A DNA stretch of 64,000 nt from Trichuris trichiura (taxonomy: Eukaryota; Nematoda; Enoplea; Trichinellida; Trichuridae), in NCBI GenBank assembly GCA_037903355.1, contig JBAJFE010000060.1:1488001-1552000 (forward strand), read 5' to 3'. The position numbers and the translations under genes are program-made. Shown piece by piece: positions 1 to 10,893 of the stretch (its first letter is position 1; each line of letters begins with the position of its first letter). The notes under the pieces are model-generated. The model was not told where the DNA came from. It saw only the letters and a list, made by a program, of their open reading frames with translations, and searched no databases.

Positions 1-997
1 CGTCGTCGCCCTTCAAGCACTTGCGCACTACGCTGAGCGTACGTACACTCCCAACACGAATTTGGCTGTAACTATTCGCAACGGGGACCACAAGGCGTTA
101 TTCCAAGTCAATAGCGACAATGCTATTGTCTTGCAGACATATCAGGTAAAGCCTACGAGATTTGCAAACTTTTAATAGTGGTGACGATATGCAGATCAAT
201 CAGATGCATCAAAAGATCGATATATCCGCGGAAGGCAAAGGAGCAGCCTTTGTCCAGCTTAACTGGCGGTACAATGTGAAGCGGCTTCCAAACAATAAGC
301 CGTTCATATGCGAGCAGAAAGTCGTGCAGCGAGCACCCAACGAGCTTATTCTGTCCCTTTGCTGCAGGTAATGCTTTATGGAGGTATATCGGTTTATAAT
401 GCTTAAAGTGGTTCACTTTTAAAGGTATAATTTGGGCGGCAAAAGTAACATGGCCGTTTTGGAAATGCAAACACCGTCCGGTTTTGTAATCGACTCCGAT
501 CAGCTGAGTACGCTGACGTCGAAAGAGTACTTGCAAAGGGTAGAGACGGATAAGCAGGATACGCAAGCAAATATCTATTTCAGTTCGGTGATTAGATGAT
601 TTCGCTTTTTGTCGTATTACCTTCCTGCAATAATGGTTGTTGCAGCTAAATTCTGATCCAATCTGTTTCAACGTTTCGTCTCAACTGGCTTACCAAGTTT
701 CGGACCAAAAGCCAGCGAATATAAGGTTGTACGACTACTACGATCCGGCCAAAAGGGTTCGTGCCTGGATTACCGTTTCAGCTAAGCGTTACGCGGGTAA
801 CATTTCAGATCGAATTTGACTACAAGGTAAGCAAACAAGTTGTCATTGACGACGCCTGCGGTGGAGATTGTTGGCCGGAAGTTTCCAGCGCAGCTTTGAT
901 CTCGCAAAGTTCCTCCGCTATGACCCAGAGCATTGTGAGTCTCCACTGGATCGTACTAACAGTCTCGCTATCCATTTTCCATGTTCGATGGCTTTAA
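1..997 (+). CDS. Alpha-2-macroglobulin / TEP (CD109-like), C-terminal part
   Basis: Partial gene; the 5' part lies outside the window. Exons read 2-145, 195-367, 425-587, 646-774 and 809-997, all phase-consistent. The product resembles the end of the thioester domain and the receptor-binding domain of the A2M family: VQLNWRYNV, then NMAVLEM and SGFVIDSDQL, then the family hallmark YDYYDP. These proteins are secreted or surface protease traps and complement-like opsonins; the thioester itself is upstream and not visible. The last exon assumes a 34 bp intron (775-808); it adds a short Cys-containing stretch (ACGGDCWP), a Ser-rich spacer and a hydrophobic tail ending HVRWL. That is the layout of a GPI-attachment signal, as in CD109. 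If the intron is not used, translation stops at 819. Family call is firm; the C-terminal model is tentative. Confidence 0.8.
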
Positions 998-2725
998 GGC
1001 AACTTAGCCCGCCAATTCGACGTGCTCTATTTGTTCTCAGACCAGCTGCTCAGCTTTGCTGGCACTCTTCCTCCTTCCAGTGGTTCAAATCCTTACTTGA
1101 TTCTCTTCATGGTGAATTCACTAAGACGTGTTCCATTGTTTAATCCATGTCTTCCTTCGGTTTGTACGGGAGGCCGCTATCGCTTATTCTCCATTTCCGA
1201 CATTGAAATTATCATCTCGTCGCTAAGTGTTCATCGTCACTTTATGCCACCTGCGAAATGAGCCGCCAACGTCCTCTTAAGCCATCCGACGGCAATACCG
1301 CTCTTCACTACTTGTAGCTTATCTTGTACTGCACTGCTTGTATTTCAAATCCATAGAAAAACTTTGCGATCTACTGAAAAGACAGATATACCCTTGAAGC
1401 TTTTTATAGCACTACAACGAAATCAAGTCGTTATCTAAAGGTAATCTTAAAACCGTTGATACATTTGTTAGATAAAGCTAATTAATTCAATGAAATCAGA
1501 AAACAACTTTTATACGCTTCTCATTACATTCTGGAGAACTGATTGGACGGGGATATTAGTCTGCGAAAAAATTTACAAGCTGAATTCCTACTGCATTATA
1601 AAGCTCACCTTCTTTACGGCTGCAGATAATCGCTTCTACTTTGCAGGAGATAAAACATGAAAGGTTGATTGTTTAAACCGCTATTCTAAATTGCAGGGGC
1701 GGCTTTCGGTGCGGCGACCTTTGTCCATTTAAGGCAAACATCTTGGGTATTACTAAAAATGGTTATGAGTAGCTAAATATTTCTAGAAAAGTTGGCCAAT
1801 GACAATATTATTATCACTGCCATTGGAAAAGACTAACTTTTTTCCTGACTGTTTGCTCATGAGAAGCCGTGATTGCCCAAAAACAACCGTTCAAAAAAAA
1901 GGTACTCGTATAAATAGCACGACTACTCGTTTTCTTCATCTGCATTTGCTTACGACAACAGCTTTGATCCATAATCGATCAGATGGTAAAAACTTTAGCT
2001 GCTGCTAAACATACCAGCACCTACGATCTGCCTTATAAAAGTCAAACAGACTTTTTCCTGTTTTCGCTCGTTGTATAAAAGAGCTGAAATCAGCTACGTG
2101 TAATCTGATCTTATCAACTGACTACGTAGCCGCCGTTCGAGTTAATGTTGTTCTCAACGCCAGAAACAGCTTTTCATTGCGGGAATATCGATAACGCAGC
2201 TTTCGATAAGGTTTTTACTACGTCTGTACAGCAGCAACCAACGTATGTTCGTACGGTAGAAAATGCAGGTATCCAGAAATCTCCTGCTCATCATTAATTC
2301 TTTCTTCGGTCCGAAAAAATGCTTTTGCGGCTAATCAATAGCTTCAAGAAGTGTCTTGAAAGTTCCAGATTGTGTTTTTAAAGACAAGTGGGTAAAATGA
2401 GTCCCACAGAGAAATAATGAACTATAAAACCAGCATAGGCCGGCGAATTAATCTGTGAAGAATTTTATAATATGCGAAGTTACGTAGAGAAAAGTTTCAA
2501 GACGCCTTAAAGACAAAAAGAGCTCAGTCTTAAGCCTTACTGGAAAACCCGTTGGACCTTAATGTTACCGTATTAATGCGCGTCTAATTCGTGTAGCGCA
2601 TACGAAGGGAATATTGTGGTTTCCTTTTCTAAATGTCGGTCGCATTGGTCATTTATTTAAGGAACATAGCAGCAACGTAGAAAATGCACAGTTTAAGGGT
2701 TACGCAAAGTAACGGAATGCGCTGG
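998..2725. other. Intergenic, no supported gene
   Basis: Between the A2M-like gene and the convergent Lys-rich gene. Open frames here are short, lack family resemblance and have no convincing splice partners. A short exon-like stretch near 1697-1770 follows a good acceptor but could not be connected to anything. Confidence 0.4.
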
Positions 2726-3800
2726 TTATAACTTTTTGCTTGCTTTGGGAGACTTTCCATCTTTCGTAACCGGAACTTGGACGGAAGTTGTCTTTCCAGG
2801 CTTCTTTGCCCTCCTCGAAGGTGAGTTAATGCCTCCTTTCATGCCCTGCCCATCAGCTTTGTCGTAACCTAAAACTAAATGGATTTTTGTCTTGAAACAC
2901 GAACAGCTATTGCTAGCAATAGAAGCAAGCACGTTTCTCATGTATACCTGTTGGCAGACTTCGTCTTCTTCCCAACTTTGACTGAGGAGACGGTCCTTGA
3001 TTTTTTGACTGCCTGCCGCTGGTAGAAAGCACTCCACTGCGTTTCTGTTGTAGCAAACGTTGCTGCTCCGTAGGCGAAACAGGCCTCCAGGGCGGGGTGG
3101 CAATTGGTGGTATATTCTGCTTGCTTCCTTGACGTAAGCTCAACTTAGCTGTTCCAATAGGTTTTCCGTTCGCGACATTCTGACTAGTACGAGGGGAAAC
3201 ACTAAACGACGCTCCACGCTGCTTAGCAGGAACAGTAACCGAAGTTCCTTGTTGTTTTGGGGATACAGAAACCGAGGTTCCTTGCTGTTTGGCGGGAATA
3301 CTGGCCGAAGTTCCTTGTTGATTCTTTTGCTTTTGCAGCAGCATTCGAATACCGGTAAGCCAAGCAAGCCTATTTCTCTGGATTTTGTCAGTTGCCTTTT
3401 CATCTGGCTTCGTTGCCTCAACGATTTTTTTAATCTTGACCAAATCTAGATCCTTGCTTTGCTTTGGATCGTCCTTACGCGTTTTTTTCTTAGTTCCCTT
3501 TTTCTTTTGACTTTTCTTTTTTGTTCTGCCTACGTTCTTTTTCTTGACTTCTTTTCTGGCTTTTTTCATCAGCGACTTCATTATTCTTTCCGACTTTTGC
3601 GGATCACGTTCCGTTGCCAACGCCTGATGTTCTACGTCGAAAACCTCAGTGTGAACTAGTAACAAAGTTGCCTGACTATCCAAGTCTAAATTGTCTTCTT
3701 CTGAGGAACCATCGTCGTCATCATCTTCGCTGCTGCCTTCTTTTCTATCACCTGGAGCATTCGGCGATTGGCCTGCGTTATTTGGCTTGTCTTGACTCAT
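2726..3800 (-). CDS. Lys-rich, low-complexity nuclear-like protein
   Basis: Two exons, 3800-2948 and 2868-2726, joined by a 79 bp intron whose acceptor is a clean TTTTAG; phases agree and give about 331 residues. No family recognised. The N-terminus is acidic (runs of Asp/Glu around residues 20-40). It is followed by a very basic Lys/Arg block around residues 80-115 (for example KKKSQKKKGTKKKTRK), then three to four degenerate repeats around QQGTSVSVSP and QRGASFSVSP, then a Ser/Pro/Lys-rich tail ending SPKASKKL. The composition predicts intrinsic disorder and a nuclear or nucleolar location, which is inference only. The start is the first in-frame ATG, giving MSQDKPNN. It could be a rapidly evolving chromatin or ribosome-biogenesis factor; I cannot name a function. 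Confidence 0.65.
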
Positions 3801-5431
3801 AGTACGGTATAGGAAACTCCTAAGTAACTGCCAAACAGATAAGGAGGATAATCGTTTTGCAAGCGAATCTCGTGATGAAGTCAGTTCAGCAGATGTACTT
3901 GTGTAATATTTCTTTTCTTTTTCAATGATAAAATTACCATAAAAACCAACAGTCTTGCTTATCCAATACTCTGCTCAAGCATTCATACGTAGAACTTCTA
4001 ATCTCGGCTGTTGCGCAGAACCGACCGCATTTGGTCGAGCTCCTTGGCTTCAATGACAGTACGACAGAACTACTTGCATCGCGTAATAGTCGATTTTAAT
4101 GTTATCCTGAAGTGTCCACTTTAAAGTGGTCAGATTTCATATCACTTTTTGGATGGCAAAACAAATTCAAGACGCAACCGCGATGGATGACCACTCAGCA
4201 GCGCAAAATGAACACTGTTTTGATCCGCTATATGCGACCGCGACACTTGTGAAGGATAGGTTAATAATGTGCACTTATACAGAATACTGATCGATTCACC
4301 TATGGGCAATTGATTCGCGCGGTTTGCACCTTTTCCTTCGCAACGAGCCTGCAATAATGGCAGTTCAATCTTGTTAGAAGTGCCGCCGGCTATGAATCTA
4401 ATTCAGCTGTTACGCAAACAAGTAACAGCTGCAGCATACTTCATTCATTATAATTTTAATTTATTAATAAAATCTATTATATCATAAATGCTGTATAGCA
4501 GCTAATGGACATCTAGTTGCCAATGGTCTTCACTTCTCATGTATATACGAGAATTTCGATTTGCTCTACGTATACGCTTGAAAACTGTGTTCAAACAAAA
4601 AGTTCACCTTATAAGGGAACGTCCAGTTGCTTTAAGCCTAATGGTAAAACTTAACAGATGACGATTACGCAGAATTTTTGTTGCGCAAGAAACAAGTAAT
4701 ACTACGCTGAAATTTGTAATATAGTCCACGCATTAAGTGGAATTTAAATTTTTTAAATCTGGAACTTCAAAACTTTATGTTTTATATAAATCATCACCCG
4801 AATATTCTTTGCTAAATGCTCAGCTCGAAAATTGCAATTTTTGCCAATTAGGAAAAAGTATTTCAAAAATTTCCTCCCACGGAGTAATTTAAATATTTTC
4901 TTACAGCATTCAGCCCAAGTTTTTCCTTGCAACAAAGCTTTTACCGCACAATAGTGACCCGCTGCAGGGGATATACTACCGTTCAATTCTAGCGAGCTGA
5001 TCTGAAATTATACAACATCCTTAGTATCCCATGAGAAGTTAGCTGCCTTGGCTAGTCAGAAATTCTACTTCCTAATACTCCAGTGTCGGCATACTGCGTT
5101 TATGGACATTTTGTCTCGGCACTTATAAGGTGCTCATTTCTTGCGGAGATATTCAGGTATGACCGGTTGGTTGGTCGCGCAAAATTCAGCGCGTATTTTA
5201 CTGATCACTGAACGGAAAGCTAACTTTATATTTTACGCGGCTCAAACTCAACGAAGAGAGCGGAGGGTTATAGGATGCTCATGGGCCCTCCAGATCATAA
5301 TTGTAATACTGTAATCAGTGCGCTTTTCGCTTAAAGTTGTAATCTCCTGTCTTGAAGCGTTCCCATCGAAGGTATGCTGCCTTGGTGCTCTTGTAGCTTG
5401 AAAACTCACGCTGAAATTATTAAACAGAGCA
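3801..5431. other. Intergenic, no supported gene
   Basis: AT-rich sequence with only short unsupported frames. A 51-codon ATG frame at about 5158 ends in a hydrophobic stretch and could be an upstream exon of the next gene, but no splice connection was found. Confidence 0.35.
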
Positions 5432-7033
5432 ATGGCTCACGAACTGGCAGAGACAATCGTCATTAAAAGATGGGTAATCCCACGCAATGAACTTTTGTTG
5501 CCTAATTTTCGGTTTAACGAAGAAAACTTGTTCGAAAGTGCGGTTTTTGGCACTGTGGACAACTCGTAGGCTACAACGTTCCCTTTCTTTCGTCGCATGT
5601 CATCTTTAGGTATCGTTTCAAAGTTGTGTTCAATGTTAGAACAATGAAATTCCGATTGGTGTTGCTCCATTGCGCACAGGCAGCCCTGTATGGTTTTCGA
5701 CTAGAGCTTATCGGGCTGTATAATCAGTCACTGCGCCGAATTATGCCAGATTTTCGGACGCCAGACAATGTGTGGCTGCTGTGGCAAACCAAAAACTGCG
5801 GTACAACAATTACGCTTTTCAACTGGTTAACATATGCTACGGTTCTCCTTTCTCTCACAGGCAGAATTTACTGTACAGTGGGACTCTAAGTCTGTATTCG
5901 AGCAATGACTCTTTTTTCCCCGTAGAACAAATGCATATCCTTCCGACGAAAGTCGTACGAAACATATTGGCTTGCCCTATTTCTTCTTTATTCGTCTCTG
6001 TTCTTGTAAGGAGTTGAAGGGATATTATGTAAACGTAATCTTGCTAACATTGCAATCCCGGTTTCTCGCAAGTACAATACTCATTTTTTCATATTTTCCT
6101 GCAGATCCAGCTTGTCCTGAACTGGTCATCGTATGCAACGTTGAAATCAAGGTGACCACTTTGTTTCAGTACATTCATTCAACGTTGCGTCAAAGCCGCG
6201 ATCCTTCACGCCAGTCAATAAATGGTAAGAACTGGCTTGACCATGATTTTCTTCATTGGCTGATAGCTGATGATGATTCCGTCAGTTACCGTGCCAAGCT
6301 TTTTCTTTCAAATCCATTGTCATTTCGACGTTATTATTGTCAGCCAACATTTTCATTAGCTAATCATTTTCTTAATGACATAATTATCTAAAGTACGCAT
6401 CCTCTTAAGGTTCGATTGATGTTGCGTGTGATATTACGATGATATCTGCGATCTTCCGCCGACAAACTTATGTCACTTTGTTTCATATGACAGTTTGGTT
6501 GTAATTCTTTTAATGGACGAGAATATATAATTTTTTGCCAGTGAAAATATACCGTTACTTATAAATATTACTCATAATTTATTAAATTAATGTAAGTCTA
6601 GTTAAGATTTATTTTTTTCTAGGAGATCAGCTGCAGCGTCGGAGGGTGTCAGCTAAAGATGGTGCAATTATTCTCTACCTGAAGTGGAGCATAGCGGCAG
6701 AGCTTTTGGTTACGCCCTCTGGAGAATTGAATGATCAATTGTTCATTGAAAGCCCAACGTTTGGAACTGTGGACCAAGAGTAGACCGAATCTGTACCTTT
6801 TCTTTTTACATGATGTGTTTAGGTACGAATTAAAAATTCTTTTAAATACGCACACGATGTGCTACAACCTGCTGATAACAAAGAGCCCCTCCGCTTCGTA
6901 CTACGATGTACAACTCAGAATGAGCGGTATTTTCAAACAAACGATCGCTTCTACGAAAGATCATGAACTGGATGGCGTTGTCTGGATTGAATGGAAACCT
7001 GACAACATCAGTACGTCTGCCATTACAAGATAG
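5432..7033 (+). CDS. Unrecognised gene(s) with a duplicated two-exon module
   Basis: Exon-like segments: 5432-5565, 5610-5825, 5861-6005, then about 6105-6224, 6623-6779 and 6823-7033. The segment ending at 5565 and the one ending at 6779 are similar (LFESAVFGTVDNS and LFIESPTFGTVDQE). In both, a 43-44 bp intron follows in phase 2, and the next exons again match (YRFKVVFNVRTM and YELKILLNTHTM). So one two-exon module is present twice with its intron kept in place. The alternating hydrophobic pattern suggests a beta-rich domain, but I recognise no family. The join between 6005 and 6105 is out of phase in my model. Either an exon is missed or these are two tandem paralogues, the first ending near 6017. 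The true start is unknown. Confidence 0.5.
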
Positions 7034-8061
7034 TTTCTATTTCTTTCGTAAAAAAGTGAATGGAAGCATTGGTGTCCATTAGGGAACGTAGTAACGTTGC
7101 ATATATTTTATACTACTTCGTCTACTGACGGAAATTGTATTAGTTTGCATTCTCAGGACAGCTAATATAGACATAACACTGCATAACAGATTATAAGCTA
7201 TAATAGAATTCACCTTTCGTATCGTCTACTGACGTGAGCTGTTATCATAGTGTAGATTAAGAATTTCACTTCATCGTGAGCTAATGTCCTACACATTAAT
7301 GCCGTAGATGTTAGCTGCAACTCCGAAATTCCGCAAAATGACTTGCAGCACTTCCGCTTACCTCTTCATGTCCACCTTTTTGCTGTTTTTATCGTTACGT
7401 GAAACTGTTTAGGATTTGATGCTGATCAAATGAAAATAAGATGCTTTGTGAGGATAACTCCAGCTAACACCTATATTCTCAAGAAAATGGCAGAACATCG
7501 ATGTTCCAGTCCATCCCATCACGGTGGTAGTGAGCCTCATCGAAGCTCTAAACCACGACACTAAAGTGAAAATGTTCTCACGCTTTCACAGTGCCAAAGT
7601 AACGTTGTCATTTATTCGTTAACTTTGACCCTTTTCGTTGTTACAAAGCTGATTTTCACTCTTGTTCGGTGAGCCAATATTTGAAAAAAAATGCCATTTG
7701 TGTTAGACCTGTTTTATGTTGTTTACTTATTGGGGATTAAAATAATGACAATTGGCAATGGCGGCAATAGATGTAACCACAGAGTTAAAGCTCTGAATAT
7801 TCAAATTTGGAAGCCATCTTGTCTATCCCTGTCTATTTGTTACAGCTCAGTGTATGAGAAATGGGATACTTTTAATTAGAAAAAGTGTTTTCGTTTGGCA
7901 AGATACTTGTTAATTCTTTACTTTTCATCTTAATGTCTTTATAGGTTTATGAGCAGTCGTGTAATCTCTCGTTTTAGAAATGGAATGTAAATTTACTCAC
8001 CTACTTGTGATGAAGGAATATTTGCGCCACAAAAGCTGAGAAGTAAATTCGTTTGTTAAAG
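7034..8061. other. Intergenic, no supported gene
   Basis: Nothing beyond short AT-rich frames. The 62-codon frame at 7691-7879 has no splice signals or family resemblance. Confidence 0.35.
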
Positions 8062-8531
8062 ATGCAGTATGTCGATCAAACTGCTGAAACGATTTCCAAC
8101 CGTATTGTGTCCATTGAAGGTTGCGCAACTGAATGCTATCAGTTGAAGGTATCGCTAGCATTTTAAGACGATTATGGAACTCTGATGTTGAGTATGATTG
8201 AACAGCAAAGTTGCCGGCTGAAAGCTAAACGTGCTCCTTAAGAAGGCTGCTGTATAGTTTTTGTGAAGAGCAAGCGTTACGATGTAAAGCCCGAATGTGT
8301 TTAACGGCAGTTCTTACTGAGTCACGGTGAACATTGCCGTTTAGCTTGTTTTTCAATCGTAAGCCATTAGCTCATCATATATAAAAGCCTGAACAGTTAA
8401 TTACTTTTCAGCTTGGGGGTAGTTCAGTTAAAACTGGAAAATTAAATGCTAAGACAATTTCTACGTTAAAAAGTACATATTCTAAAGCTGCAGTGAGCGC
8501 GGGTGGTTATTTTAGTTACGTAATGACTTAG
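8062..8531 (+). CDS. Possible two-exon microgene (68 aa)
   Basis: Exon 8062-8148 begins with ATG (MQYVDQTAETISN) and ends at a consensus-like AAG/gtatcg donor. Exon 8412-8531 starts after a TTTTCAG acceptor in the same phase 0 (LGGSSVKTGKLNAKT) and ends with TAG. The product would be 68 residues, rich in Ser, Thr and Lys, with two Cys near position 25. No family recognised, no signal peptide. Both exons are short enough to arise by chance; the only support is matching phase, good borders and ordinary amino-acid composition. Confidence 0.28.
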
Positions 8532-10196
8532 AGAAGCTGCAAATGTGATAATTAACACATAGCACAACATTTCATCAGCAGCTCTGCGGCTTAGTTCATT
8601 ATTAATATCTGGAACATGGTTGGATTTATGATCATCATAGTCATGCCAGCCAGTTTAGCCTCTGCGTACTTCGACAGAACATTAAATAGGAAAGGCGAAA
8701 TCTGCACAATAAAAAAAAGCTTATGGGAAACAAACTGGTGTTAGGCTAATAAGAAAGAAAATGTTAAGCGGGCAGCACCTACGCGTAGCGAGCAGCAATA
8801 AATAAATAATGGAAAAAATGGATAATTCACGAAAGATTTTGCTAATATTAGATTGAAATGTAATTCCTGCCGGTATTTGCAAGTAGTTGATTTTAAAGTC
8901 AAATAAGTTTACAATGATCAAACCTCAATTGCTCCTATTATTCTTTATAACCTTAAGCCATGGATCTGACATCCCCATGATACTATCCCTGTAAAAGGAC
9001 CGAAAACGACTGCTAGCAGGTAGTCCATGTCACCATCGTTTTACACATTCTCAGAGCGAGATGGTCTTTCAGTAACCAGCGAATAAGTTTCCACCGTCGC
9101 TTATCCAACATAACAAATTCCTCCTCCTTCAGCAACCCTGCGAAACATTGGTTTTTTGTGCGTAGACTAAGCATAGACTTGTACAAAATGCCTTTATTGG
9201 CCTTAAAATGATTAAAACAATAGTAATTCAGGATTACTTTAGGATGATAATGATTATACTCTAATATTCATAAAATACGATGAATATTAGATCATCTCCA
9301 ATATTCATAAAATAATTATCCTTCAAAGACGGATACTTCGCAACGGGGATGGATGGGCTTTTTCATTGGCGGCCTTTCACAGCTTTTCCGATTCTTTGTT
9401 TTGTAGTGAGTATTCGTAAGTACAATACATAATTGCTCTACCAGCGTGCCGACGAGGAATTTATTAAGCAAAGTACATTACGCGACTAACTTGTGATCAG
9501 AGTTTTCGAAATGCTCCAAGTCTGTCATTAGCGAGATAGGAGAGCTGTGTATATCGCCCCTATCTCGCCGACAATGGAACTAAAGAACTAGAGCTTAAAT
9601 CATGGCACTTTTAACAACAAGCAGAATAGCCGAGTAACATTTTGGAAAGGAAGCATTGTAGCATGACTCAAAGAAAATGTGGCGACTAAAATTGAGACCT
9701 GTCGAAAAATATTAACACTAATGTAGCAAAATGAGTATCTGCAGCTGTTAATTAGCAGATGCCAGAAATCGGTGATCAACAGCTAGCTAAAAGTATGCAA
9801 ACGGAAGCACGAAGCAACACGCAACCATTGTGTAGTTCAGTGTTTGTTCTGTCTGCCGCAAAAGTAATCAAAGAAGAGCAAAGAGAAACCTCATTACCGT
9901 AGGTGAACTCATTGCGTCAGCCTACGGAAATAAGGCAAAGCTGTGTCAAGAATTCGGATAAAGTGAAAATGAAAACTACACAAAGAGATGAGTCTACTCA
10001 AGGCAGCTTTGCGGTAACGATATTTGCGCGGACAGAAGAGCGGATATGTATTAACGCCTGAACAAATGACCATCCGTTCAGACTCAGTACAGTGCACACA
10101 TAGAAAAGAAAACACAAACGAAATCAGCAAACAAAAGCTTAACGTATATGTACGGAGAATTCTTTAGGAACAATAATTAGCGTGTGGGAAATTACA
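8532..10196. other. Intergenic, no supported gene
   Basis: AT-rich. Contains two copies of a short AATATTCATAAAATA repeat near 9270-9315 and a 10 bp stem (GCGAGATAGG and its complement) near 9530-9572. No coding signal found. Confidence 0.35.
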
Positions 10197-10851
10197 ATGC
10201 TGCTCACATTCCTTTTCGCCACTGCATTCTTCATTTCTACGGTATGGAAAAGTTACCATCTAAGGATTTTAATGCGCTTAATGATTTTAGTCCGTTTGCG
10301 ATGATGCTAATGCTGAACACTCGCCAGAGTCAACGGAAGTGAGGCATTTGATTGGAAAAATTTACGCAAACCTTCATGTGAATGTACTTAGGGACTACTT
10401 GGAAGCTCAAAAGAAAATAGTCCAGAAGAACTAGATGAAGTAGACTCCGGAATTACTACTACTACTCGGACTTCGGCAACACAAGGGCCACAAGATGTTG
10501 GAGATGGGAAACCAGAAAAACCGTTAACACGACAAAATGCGATAAGACGCCCGAAGAAAAATGAGAAGAAATCAGACAAAAAATCGCTTGAAACAGGCCC
10601 AAAACCATCCAAGTAATACAGATGATAATGTTTGCAGTTGTGATTGCGTTCATTATAGAACGAACAAAATAAAGGATATGCTCAAAAAGGGCGCTGGCAA
10701 AGCTAAACAAGGAGCCATGGGTACGGTAGGCCTAGCAAAAAAAACCGGGAAAGCTGCAGGAAAAAAATTAAAAGGATTAGTTGATAAAACAAATGGGAAA
10801 TTCACCAAAAAGGAGAAAGATGACGCAAGACATAAGTTACTGGCAGAGTAG
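10197..10851 (+). CDS. Secreted Lys-rich protein with amphipathic C-terminus
   Basis: Four exons, 10197-10241, 10291-10338, 10392-10612 and 10659-10851, with introns of 46-53 bp. Phases agree and give 168 residues. Exon 1 encodes a clear signal peptide (MLLTFLFATAFFIST), so the protein should enter the secretory pathway. The mature part starts with an acidic Ser/Glu-rich linker, followed by a Thr run and a Lys/Pro-rich region. It ends in a Gly/Ala/Lys-periodic segment (around KKGAGKAKQGAM and KKTGKAAGKKLKGL) that would form a cationic amphipathic helix. An AATAAA lies 37 bases past the stop. I recognise no family. The acidic-then-cationic layout resembles precursors of cationic host-defence-like or secreted parasite proteins; that is inference. 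Confidence 0.65.
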
Positions 10852-10887
10852 CATGCCGTAAAGAAGAAAGACTGGTGTTACGTATCG

Positions 10888-10893
10888 AATAAA
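10888..10893 (+). promoter_or_regulatory. Candidate polyadenylation signal AATAAA
   Basis: Canonical hexamer 37 bases downstream of the stop of the secreted Lys-rich gene, on the same strand. Confidence 0.45.

Noticed and set aside
153..671. 172-codon minus-strand frame
   Set aside because: It runs antisense across well-supported A2M exons and their introns and has no family resemblance.
1081..1110. GGTTCAAATCC resembling a tRNA B box
   Set aside because: No matching A box or cloverleaf could be formed around it.
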